A stretch of DNA of 64,000 bases, taken from positions 115,983-179,982 of the forward strand of contig DEFE01000028.1 of assembly GCA_002350625.1 (NCBI GenBank), in the 5' to 3' direction. Below the pieces are notes generated by a model. The model was not told where the DNA came from. It saw only the letters and a program-made list of their open reading frames with translations, and did no database searches. The translations under genes were made by a program, and so were the position numbers. Within the stretch, counting starts at the first letter, position 1, and each line of letters opens with the position of its first letter. This document shows positions 46,994 to 54,044 of the stretch, in pieces. The stretch comes from Lachnospiraceae bacterium UBA2860. GTDB lineage: Bacteria > Bacillota > Clostridia > Lachnospirales > Lachnospiraceae.

Positions 46994-47181
46994 AAAATCT
47001 CAAGATGAAATCAGCCCGGGCGGCCAAAGACCTCTCTCAGGAGCAGCTCGCGAGGCTGTGCGACGTATCCCGCCAGACGATCAGCGCGATCGAAAAAGGC
47101 GACTACAACCCGACGATCAACCTCTGCATCGCCATCTGCAAAGCACTCGACAAGACACTGGACGAGCTCTTCTGGGAGTGA
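46990..47181 (+). CDS. XRE-family DNA-binding regulator (63 aa)
   Basis: A 63-residue single helix-turn-helix protein: DLSQEQLARLCDVSRQTISAIEKG is the canonical XRE recognition region, and the end (LCIAICKALDKTLDELFWE) matches small YozG-type regulators. Its start overlaps the membrane protein gene's stop. It probably binds the palindrome in the operon promoter. A palindromic terminator follows. Confidence 0.92.
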   Translation: MKNLKMKSARAAKDLSQEQLARLCDVSRQTISAIEKGDYNPTINLCIAICKALDKTLDELFWE

Positions 47182-47184
47182 GGC

Positions 47185-47220
47185 ATATGACACGGGGTCT
47201 GACCCCCTGTCATATTTTTT
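47185..47220. terminator. palindrome of the GGGGTC family between XRE and GH27 genes
   Basis: ATATGACACGGGGTC (47185-47199) pairs with GACCCCCTGTCATAT (47201-47215) around one base, followed by T bases on the plus side. The GH27 gene's stop codon (TGA, 47210-47212 on the minus strand) is inside the right arm. Confidence 0.8.
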
Positions 47221-48481
47221 CCGCCGCAAAGCTCCCGTGCGCCGGCAGCGTCACGCATACCGCGCCGTCCGCCGTCTCCACGGCCGCCCCCTGCCACAGT
47301 TCCTTAAACTGCGCCTCACATTCCCCGGAAACCGCCGGGCGGTACGTGATTGTCTGCGCCTCGTCCGCGAGGTTGAAGAGCGCGAAATACTTCAGTTCGC
47401 CCTCCCACGTGCGTTTTTCCCATACGGCCATCTCCTCCGTCCGCATGACCTCGCGCGGAAGGAGCGCGTCGTCCCGCATGGCGAGCACCGCCGGATTCGT
47501 GAGCAGACCGCATGTAAAGGGATCCAGCTGCGGCAGGTCCGCGCCGAGCATGAGCGGCGAACCGAAGATGCACCACAAATTCATGAGCGTATACTGCTCC
47601 GTCTCCGTGAAGCGCGTCTTCCGCTCCTCGCCGAAGCCCTTGCCGATCTTCCCGAGCGGCAGCATGTCCGCGTCCGGATAGGAGCCGCGGGACACATGCC
47701 TCTGCCAGAGCGCGCAGCGCCCGAACATATCCTTAAGGAGCGGCCACTCGTCCCAGAAATCCCCCGTGATGCGCCACATCGCGGCGTTCCGCTCGTAAAA
47801 TGCCGCCTCCTCGATGAGGGCCGGCCCCGGCGAGAGCGAGAGCACGATCTCCCGCCCGCACCTTGCGAGCGCAGACGAGAGCATCTCGATCTCATGCTTC
47901 ACGGGGCCCGGCTTGCCGGGCAGCGCGTCGGAATAGGACATGTCGTCGCACTTGATGAAATCCACGCCCCAGGAGGCGTAGAGCGCCGCGATCGAATCAT
48001 AATACTTCTGTCCCGCCGGCGTGTTCTTCACGCCGTACATATGCGGGTTCCACCGGCAGATCGAAGACGGGTCCGCGATCTCGGCCGCGTCCGCGTCCGC
48101 GCCGAGCACCGCCGCGTGCGCGTGCGCCGCCTGCCGCGGGATGCCGCGCATGATGTGGATGCCGAAAAGCAGCCCCTTCCCGTGGATGTAATCCGCGAGC
48201 GGCTTGAAGCCGGCCCCGCCCCGGGAGGACGGAAAGCGCTCCGGATCGGGCAGGAGGCGCGCATACGCGTCCATGCAGAGATTCGAGAACGGAATGTACT
48301 GGTACTCGCTGCGCCGCGAGCCCGCTCCGGGCGCGTACCACTCGATGTCGATCACGACGTATTTCCAGCCGAAGGGCATAAGATGCGCCGCCATGAAATC
48401 GGCGTTCCGCTTCACGTCCGCCTCGGTCACCGTCGTGTCGTAATAGTCATAGCTGTTCCATCCCATCGGGGCTGCAGTCAT
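47210..48481 (-). CDS. GH27 alpha-galactosidase, intracellular
   Basis: A 423-residue cytoplasmic enzyme starting MTAAPMGWNSYDYYDTTV. GH27 motifs: MGWNSYDYY near the start, WKYVVIDIEWY, VDFIKCDDMSYSD with the probable nucleophile Asp179, and MWRITGDFWDEW with the probable acid/base Asp241. The Cys in FIKCDD, where Tyr is usual, is a variant. It cleaves alpha-galactosyl ends (melibiose, raffinose types) or possibly other alpha-linked sugars. It is a single gene whose end lies in a palindromic terminator. Confidence 0.88.
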   Translation of the reverse strand: MTAAPMGWNSYDYYDTTVTEADVKRNADFMAAHLMPFGWKYVVIDIEWYAPGAGSRRSEYQYIPFSNLCMDAYARLLPDPERFPSSRGGAGFKPLADYIHGKGLLFGIHIMRGIPRQAAHAHAAVLGADADAAEIADPSSICRWNPHMYGVKNTPAGQKYYDSIAALYASWGVDFIKCDDMSYSDALPGKPGPVKHEIEMLSSALARCGREIVLSLSPGPALIEEAAFYERNAAMWRITGDFWDEWPLLKDMFGRCALWQRHVSRGSYPDADMLPLGKIGKGFGEERKTRFTETEQYTLMNLWCIFGSPLMLGADLPQLDPFTCGLLTNPAVLAMRDDALLPREVMRTEEMAVWEKRTWEGELKYFALFNLADEAQTITYRPAVSGECEAQFKELWQGAAVETADGAVCVTLPAHGSFAAEKI

Positions 48482-48650
48482 GGCGCTTCCTCCTTTTCAC
48501 TGTCAGCGGCGGATTCATCCCGCCGCGCATCCATACCCTCTTTATACGGGATCACCCGCCAACATGCAAGCGGGAACATTTGCCGCTGACAAGCCGCCCC
48601 GCGTGTGGTACCTTAGTCTCATGAAGAATTCAGAAATCAGTGGAAACAAA
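48482..48650 (+). promoter_or_regulatory. region between GH27 and TtcA-like genes
   Basis: CTGACA (48586-48591) and TACCTT (48609-48614), 17 bases apart, give a candidate promoter for the PP-loop gene, with a start near 48621. The GH27 promoter is not obvious on the other strand; a GGAGGAAG ribosome site is at 48486-48493. Confidence 0.4.
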
Positions 48651-49505
48651 ATGAATCAGATTAAGGAAATTGAAAAACACCGGGACGAGGTCGAAAAATC
48701 CCTCCGGAAGAAATTCAAAAGCGACATCTTCGGCAAATTCGTGAAGGCCATCGTCGACTACGAGCTGCTTATGCCCGGCGACCACGTCGCGGTCTGCATC
48801 TCCGGCGGCAAGGACTCCATGCTGATGGCCATGCTCTTTAAAGAGCTGAAGCGGCGCAACAAGATCCCTTTCGAGCTCACCTATCTCGTCATGGACCCCG
48901 GCTACAGTGAGCGCAACCGGCAGCTCCTCGAGGAAAACGCGGCGCTCCTTAGCATCCCGCTCACGATCTTCGAAGCAAATGTCTTCGACGTCGCCTACGC
49001 ACAGGATCATTCCCCCTGCTATCTGTGCGCGCGCATGCGGCGCGGGCACCTCTACAAGAAGGCGCAGGACCTCGGCTGCAACAAGATCGCGCTCGGCCAC
49101 CACTACGACGACGTGATCGAGACCATCTTCATGGGCATGATGTACAGCGGCCAGTACCAGGGCATGATGCCGAAGCTGAAAAGCACGAATTACAAGGGCA
49201 TGGAGCTCATCCGCCCGCTGTATCTCATCCGCGAGGCCGACATCCTGCACTGGCGGGACTACAACGACCTGCACTTTCTCCGCTGCGCCTGCCGCTTCAC
49301 GGAGGCCTGCGCCGCCGTCCCGCCGAACGGCGATTCCGGCTCGAAGCGCCTCGAGACCAAAAAGCTCATCGCCGAGCTCAAAAAGACGAACCCCTTCATC
49401 GAGAGCAATCTCTTCAAATCCATGCAGAACGTGGCCCTCAACTGCGTCCTCTCCTACACCTTCAAAGGAGAGCGCCACAGCTTCCTCGAACACTACGACA
49501 CATGA
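48651..49505 (+). CDS. TtcA-like PP-loop ATPase, tRNA thiolation type
   Basis: A 284-residue adenylating enzyme. HVAVCISGGKDSMLMAMLFKEL has the PP-loop SGGKDS. SPCYLCARMRRGHLYKKA supplies the CxxC cysteines, LGHHYDDVIETIFMGMMY is the TtcA second motif, and a further Cys pair is in CACRFTEAC. Such proteins put sulfur on tRNA bases (C32 in TtcA). The in-frame ATG at 48621 is possible, but the predicted transcript starts there, favouring 48651. It is a single gene followed by a terminator. Confidence 0.85.
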   Translation: MNQIKEIEKHRDEVEKSLRKKFKSDIFGKFVKAIVDYELLMPGDHVAVCISGGKDSMLMAMLFKELKRRNKIPFELTYLVMDPGYSERNRQLLEENAALLSIPLTIFEANVFDVAYAQDHSPCYLCARMRRGHLYKKAQDLGCNKIALGHHYDDVIETIFMGMMYSGQYQGMMPKLKSTNYKGMELIRPLYLIREADILHWRDYNDLHFLRCACRFTEACAAVPPNGDSGSKRLETKKLIAELKKTNPFIESNLFKSMQNVALNCVLSYTFKGERHSFLEHYDT

Positions 49506-49510
49506 AAAAG

Positions 49511-49556
49511 ACTGCCGCACTCTATCTTGAGCAGGTCGCTCAGTGAGTGCGGCAGT
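49511..49556 (+). terminator. branched hairpin terminator after the PP-loop gene
   Basis: A 12-bp outer stem, ACTGCCGCACTC (49511-49522) with GAGTGCGGCAGT (49545-49556), encloses a smaller stem, TGAGC with GCTCA (49528-49542). It begins 6 bases after the stop codon. Confidence 0.75.
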
Positions 49557-49570
49557 TTATGATCAAAACA

Positions 49571-49597
49571 AAGGGCTGTTCACAGCGGCAGCCCCTT
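49571..49597 (-). terminator. terminator of the nitroreductase gene
   Basis: AAGGGCTG (49571-49578) pairs with CAGCCCCTT with a bulge; on the minus strand it is followed by TTTGTTTTG. It lies just after the nitroreductase stop. Confidence 0.7.
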
Positions 49598-49605
49598 CTC
49601 TATCC

Positions 49606-50187
49606 TTACGCCCAGGTCACCGGATTTCCGTTCTTCTTGGGGAACTTCGGCCCCGGCGCGCCGTCGGCATAGCCCACGATGAGGCCGCCCGTGACGAATT
49701 CATCCGCCCCGAGCCCCAGCGTCTCCAAAAGTCCGCGCACCTCCGCGTCCTCCGTCAGCCAGTGCAGCTGGTTGATCCAGCATGAGCCGAGGCCGAGCGC
49801 GTGCGACGCGATCATCATGTTCTCGAGCACGCAGGCGCTGTCCGCCATCGCGTTGCCGTACCCCTTCTTATTGGCCGTCACGATCAGCACCGGCGCCCCG
49901 TAATGAAACACATAGTTTCCCTTCTTCGAAGCCCGGATCGAGTTCCGGAGCGAGACATAGGTGTCGGGCCCTTCCTCCATCTTCGCAAATGCCGCCTGCA
50001 CCTTTTCCTTAAGCACACTAAGCGTCTCCTTCTCCGTGATCACGATCAGGTGCGTCGACTGTGAGTTAGAGCCGCTCGGCGCGCTCCGGCCGGCCTCGAT
50101 CACCTGCTCGAGCAGCGCCCTCTCCGGCGCCTCCGCCTTCATCTTCCGCACGCTTCTCCGCGTCAAAATGGCTTCCATTGCATCCAT
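49606..50187 (-). CDS. nitroreductase family protein
   Basis: A 193-residue FMN protein starting MDAMEAILTRRSVRKMKAEAP. AILTRRSVRKM is the FMN-phosphate-binding start of the family, SAPSGSNSQS the second, and LGLGSCWINQLHW the third. Likely an NAD(P)H-dependent reductase of nitro or flavin substrates in the short nitroreductase branch. The start has AGGAG 7 bases upstream. It is a single gene, downstream of the large surface protein gene on the same strand with a terminator between. Confidence 0.88.
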   Translation of the reverse strand: MDAMEAILTRRSVRKMKAEAPERALLEQVIEAGRSAPSGSNSQSTHLIVITEKETLSVLKEKVQAAFAKMEEGPDTYVSLRNSIRASKKGNYVFHYGAPVLIVTANKKGYGNAMADSACVLENMMIASHALGLGSCWINQLHWLTEDAEVRGLLETLGLGADEFVTGGLIVGYADGAPGPKFPKKNGNPVTWA

Positions 50188-50212
50188 GCGCTTTCTCCTC
50201 TCTTTGAAACAA

Positions 50213-50240
50213 GGCCCCGGGAGATCGCTCACCCGGGGTC
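50213..50240 (-). terminator. hairpin between the surface protein and nitroreductase genes
   Basis: CCCCGGG (50215-50221) and CCCGGGG (50232-50238) form a strong GC stem. Both strands have short T-tracts outside. It ends the large surface protein transcript. Confidence 0.7.
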
Positions 50241-50285
50241 TTTTGCATCGCTCTTGCGGCATAAGGCATGCCGCCGGTCTGATGG

Positions 50286-53200
50286 TTATTTCTTCTTTCT
50301 CCTCGTAAGGACGATGATGATCACGATGAGCGCGAGCGCCATGATCGCGATGAGCGGGATGATCGGGTTGTTGTCTCCCGTGCCCGCCGCTTTCGCGTTC
50401 GACTTCGTGCCCGTCGTCGAGCTGCTCGTCGTGGCCGCGCTGCTTGTGCCGGAGCCCGTCCGCCGGACCTTGGACCCGCTGCTCGTGCCGGACTCGTCGC
50501 TGTCAGTGTCATCGCCGGTTCTTGTGCCGGAGCGCCGCGCGCCCGATCCGCCGCTGGTCGGCGTCGTCGGCGTCGTGTTCTTCTTGTCGGTGAAGGTCAC
50601 GTACTGCACCGGAGAGCTTCCGGCCGCATCCTTCGCGCCCACCGTGAAGGTGAGCGGCGCCGAGTTGGTGTAGCCCTTCAGACGGTTCGTCTGCTCGAGC
50701 TTGTACTTCCTGCCGACGATCATCCGCGCGGAGACCTCGTGACCGGTCGAACCGGACTGCCATGCTTCGACGACCTTTCCGGTGACGGTATCGGTCAGCT
50801 GCAGCTTCGCCCCCTTCAGGTAAGCGCCGCTCGAGGACCGCATGACCACGACGACTCTCGTCGGGTATTCATGCCAGGTATAACCGTCCGATCCGCCCGT
50901 GATCGTGTTGCCGCCGCTCATCAGCACCGAGCTCGACCAGGCGTTGTTCTCGTATGTCGTGCGGATGATGACGGAGTTCGCGGACTTCTGGTAGCCGGGC
51001 GCGGCCGCTGTCTCGCGGATCACGTAGTAGGTATTCGGATTCAGGTTTCCGAAGCTCACGCCGCCGCCCGATCCGGACTGCGTGCTCGTCACGGTCGCCA
51101 TCTGGCTCCAGACGATCTTGCCCGCGCGCAGGTTGCTCGCCGCCGTCTGATATGCGCTCGACGACTTGCTCGCCGCTATCCTGTAGAGCGTATAAGTCGC
51201 GCCTGCCACGCCGCTTCCGGTATTGGCGTCCGCTTTCCGGAAGGAGAACGGACCCGTCGCAAGCTCGTTCGTGACCTTGATATAGAGATTCGACTGATTC
51301 TTGATCTTGCCGTTCTCAACCGTAAATGTCTTGTTCGCCGCCTTCACGTAGTCGCTCGGCGCGCTCGTCTCGACGATCGTGTACTTGCCGTCCTTCGTGA
51401 TGTTGACGGTGTGCCATTTGCCGTCCGTCGTCCAGTGCGCGATCCTGTCGCCCGACGAGTCGTTGACGCGGAACTTTCCGTTCGACAGGCCTCTGTTGCT
51501 CGTGTTGATGAGCGCGATCTTCACCGCGACCGAGTAGCTGTTCGTAAACTTCACGGACGGCGTCGTCACCGGGCTGCCGTCCTCCGTGATCGAGAAGACG
51601 AGGTTGCCCTTCTTGTCGTCCGTGACGACGAACTTGACTTCGTGCTGGGCCGTGTCGTACGTATAGCCCGCCGCGGAGCCCTTCTGCTCATAAACCGTAT
51701 AGGTGTAGGTTCCGCCCTTCGTGAACTTGATGGAGAACTTGTCGGAGCCGGAGCCGCTGATCTTCTTCGTGTAGGTCTTGCCCGCCTTGTCCTTGAGGAC
51801 GATCGTGAAGGTGCGGGTCGTCTTCGAGCTGCCGCTGACAGACTTCGAGACATTGATCGCCTTCACGGCTTCCTGGACGTGATAGGTATTCGTAAATGTC
51901 GAATCATGCGTCTTGATATCCCAGCTCGCGTTCGCTCCGCTTTGGGAGTTCACGGCGATCAGCGCTGTATGCGCGCGGTTCACCGCGCCGTTCTGCTTCT
52001 CGACGAGCGCGTATGTCTTCGTCCCTTCAAAGCTCGTGCCGACGCCGTTAAAGGTACACACGAACTTTCCGCCGTCCTCGACGAGAGACGCCGTCACCTT
52101 CGAGCCGAGGTAAGTGCCGTCGCTCTGTTCGACAGGGACCCCGTCGATCGGGCCGTAGAGCTCATAGCTGAAGGTCGCGGCCGTCGCTTGTGTCGCCGTG
52201 GGATTCGTCACCTTAACGGCCAGCGTGTCCACGCCTTCTGCCGTCGTCTTCGTCACGCCGAGCTTCTGCGTCTCTGCGCCGCCTTCAATCGTCGTAAGTT
52301 CTGTAATCACGAACGCGTCGCCCTGGGCTTCCACCTTGGCGTGGACAAGAGAGTCCTTCGTGTCATAGGTGAAGTAGGAGACCTTGCCGGTGGCATTTTC
52401 GCGGATGATGAAATAATAGTCGCCGGGCTCCGTGAACGTAAAGCCGTCAAAATTCACGCCCTGTCCGACTGTCTGCAGGATCGTTCCGCTCGTCTGCGCC
52501 GCGAAGATCGCCCCGGAGGTCTCTTTGCCGTCCGGGCCGGCCGTGCGGATGTCAAAGCCGAAGATCGCGTCCGTGTCCGTCACGCCCGAGATCTGCTTGT
52601 AGGCGCCCGGGGTGAGCGACGTGCGGACGACCTGTGACGTGAGGCTGAGCGTTCCCCGCTCCGTCTCGCTGACCGTCACGGATTCCGGAGGAGAGATGAG
52701 CGCGAGCGTCCCGCCCGCATAAGTGTCTCCGCCGCCGAGGGTTCTGAACATCGTCTCCGTGTCGGGGATCGTGTCCACGGTCGCGGCGTCGCAGGCGCTC
52801 TCCTGCCCGACTCTGGCCGTGAGATAAGTCACCTTGTAGGTGCCCGCATTTACCGGGGAGAGACTTCCCGAAGCGATCTGCGAGGCGGCGTCGTAGGTGA
52901 GCTTAATCAGGTAATGCGCCGGCTCGACAGGAGGATCGGCAGGGGGCTCTTCCTCACCTGTTTTTTCTTCTTCGAAATAGAGATAGATATGGGGACTGCC
53001 AAGGAGATATCCCTTCTTCCCCGTGGAGACGTCCGTGAGGAAATTCATGGATATGTCGACCGGCTCCGCCGCCTGTACGAGCAGGGCCTGCTCCGTCGTG
53101 GGCGCGAGAACGTCCACCGGGGGCGTATACACTGCCGCCGGCATCTCCGGAGCGGATTCCACCTGGGGCGCCGCGCTGTCCGGAGTGCTTTCGACCAGCC

Positions 53201-53624
53201 CCGGATACTCCTCCATCATGGATTCCGCGGCACTTTCCGCGTCCGTCCAGGTGCTCTCCGGCCAGCTGTACACGGACTCCGTCTCGGAGTACGTACTCTC
53301 AACCGTCTCCGGCTCGCTGTACACCTCCTCGGGAATACTCACGGGCTCCGGCTCGCTGTACACCTCCTCGGGAATACTCACGGGCTCCGGCTCGCTGTTC
53401 ACCTCCTCGGGAATGCTCTCGGGCTCCGGGTCGTCCGGGATGCTCTGTTCTCCGGAGGGCTCCTCCTCATAGAATTCATCGGAAGATTCCCCGAGAAGGA
53501 TCTCCTCCCGGGTGCTCGCGGCCGCATCGTCCGCAGCGGCGAATGTCATACTTCCGAGACCGGATGTCACAACGGCCGCCGTGACAATTCCGGCCAGAAA
53601 TCTTCTGACTGTTGCTTTCTTCAT
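50286..53624 (-). CDS. Cna-B/pilin-domain surface protein with non-LPxTG sortase-like C-terminus
   Basis: A 1112-residue exported protein. Residues 1-30 are a signal peptide (ending TFAAADDA). Residues 45-170 are a Pro/Glu/Ser-rich stalk with tandem SEPEPVSIPEEVY units. Residues 190-960 contain several immunoglobulin-like and Cna-B-like modules; SAPSDYVKAANKTFTV, ETAAAPGYQKSAN and FTNTY or FTNSY ends are typical of pilin isopeptide-linked domains. A Thr/Ser-rich linker follows, then AAGTGDNNP, a hydrophobic helix and TRRKKK. That layout is a cell-wall sorting signal without LPxTG. No sortase gene is nearby. It is likely an adhesin or pilus backbone-like protein. Ribosome site GGGGAGGA. Confidence 0.88.
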   Translation of the reverse strand: MKKATVRRFLAGIVTAAVVTSGLGSMTFAAADDAAASTREEILLGESSDEFYEEEPSGEQSIPDDPEPESIPEEVNSEPEPVSIPEEVYSEPEPVSIPEEVYSEPETVESTYSETESVYSWPESTWTDAESAAESMMEEYPGLVESTPDSAAPQVESAPEMPAAVYTPPVDVLAPTTEQALLVQAAEPVDISMNFLTDVSTGKKGYLLGSPHIYLYFEEEKTGEEEPPADPPVEPAHYLIKLTYDAASQIASGSLSPVNAGTYKVTYLTARVGQESACDAATVDTIPDTETMFRTLGGGDTYAGGTLALISPPESVTVSETERGTLSLTSQVVRTSLTPGAYKQISGVTDTDAIFGFDIRTAGPDGKETSGAIFAAQTSGTILQTVGQGVNFDGFTFTEPGDYYFIIRENATGKVSYFTYDTKDSLVHAKVEAQGDAFVITELTTIEGGAETQKLGVTKTTAEGVDTLAVKVTNPTATQATAATFSYELYGPIDGVPVEQSDGTYLGSKVTASLVEDGGKFVCTFNGVGTSFEGTKTYALVEKQNGAVNRAHTALIAVNSQSGANASWDIKTHDSTFTNTYHVQEAVKAINVSKSVSGSSKTTRTFTIVLKDKAGKTYTKKISGSGSDKFSIKFTKGGTYTYTVYEQKGSAAGYTYDTAQHEVKFVVTDDKKGNLVFSITEDGSPVTTPSVKFTNSYSVAVKIALINTSNRGLSNGKFRVNDSSGDRIAHWTTDGKWHTVNITKDGKYTIVETSAPSDYVKAANKTFTVENGKIKNQSNLYIKVTNELATGPFSFRKADANTGSGVAGATYTLYRIAASKSSSAYQTAASNLRAGKIVWSQMATVTSTQSGSGGGVSFGNLNPNTYYVIRETAAAPGYQKSANSVIIRTTYENNAWSSSVLMSGGNTITGGSDGYTWHEYPTRVVVVMRSSSGAYLKGAKLQLTDTVTGKVVEAWQSGSTGHEVSARMIVGRKYKLEQTNRLKGYTNSAPLTFTVGAKDAAGSSPVQYVTFTDKKNTTPTTPTSGGSGARRSGTRTGDDTDSDESGTSSGSKVRRTGSGTSSAATTSSSTTGTKSNAKAAGTGDNNPIIPLIAIMALALIVIIIVLTRRKKK
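53300..53420. repeat. 39-bp tandem repeats encoding the Pro/Glu stalk
   Basis: Two nearly exact 39-base copies (around 53331-53369 and 53370-53408) and partial copies on either side encode SEPEPVSIPEEVY. Period is a multiple of 3, so copy changes keep frame. Confidence 0.85.
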
Positions 53625-53732
53625 GCTGTCCTCCCCTTATTCACATACCGCCGTCTGCCTTTTTAACCCCTCACAAACGCAAAACGGCATGGTCATACAG
53701 CGTTCATTTTACGCCTTTTTTTATGAAAGCAC

Positions 53733-53760
53733 AAGAGCCAGACCTAGTGGTCCGGCTCTT
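53733..53760 (-). terminator. hairpin after the 68-aa protein gene
   Basis: AAGAGCC-A-GACC (53733-53744) pairs with GGTC-C-GGCTCTT (53749-53760) around TAGT, with one mismatch. It lies between the small gene and the surface protein gene, both on the minus strand. Confidence 0.65.
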
Positions 53761-53792
53761 AAATGGCATACATTTTGTGTCGTTTCGTCTTT

Positions 53793-53999
53793 TCAGCCAA
53801 GATGCTCGAGGGGAACGATCTTGTCGCTGTGTTCCTCCTCTTCCTCCGCCGGCGACACGGCGGAGCTCAAAAGCTGCATGAGCTCAAGCGCGCTCCTGAA
53901 GTTCACGGATTTTTTCTCCTGTACCCAATAGAGCCGGCCCTGCCAGGTGTGATTCTGCGTATCCACAATATCAATCAGAAAGGATGCGTCTTTTTTCAT
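53793..53999 (-). CDS. 68-aa protein sharing a TWQG module with the neighbouring regulator
   Basis: The protein begins MKKDASFLIDIVDTQNHTWQG, then LYWVQEKKSVNFRSALELMQLL and an acidic tail. The core (TWQG-x-L-Y/W, a gap, F-x-S-x-L/x-E-L, then L-M/V) matches the last 35 residues of the BTAD regulator just upstream (STWQGLLYG, MPFSSELELVNKML). No other domain is seen. The two genes are on the same strand 45 bases apart. I infer a shared module, perhaps a binding or dimerising unit. Function unknown. Confidence 0.75.
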   Translation of the reverse strand: MKKDASFLIDIVDTQNHTWQGRLYWVQEKKSVNFRSALELMQLLSSAVSPAEEEEEHSDKIVPLEHLG

Positions 54000-54044
54000 A
54001 TGCGGTATTCCCTCTCACTAATTATGCTTCTACTCAGGCACAGT

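Noticed and set aside
50739..52637. 632-codon frame opposite the surface protein
   Set aside because: Antisense shadow of a repetitive, Thr/Ser-rich gene.
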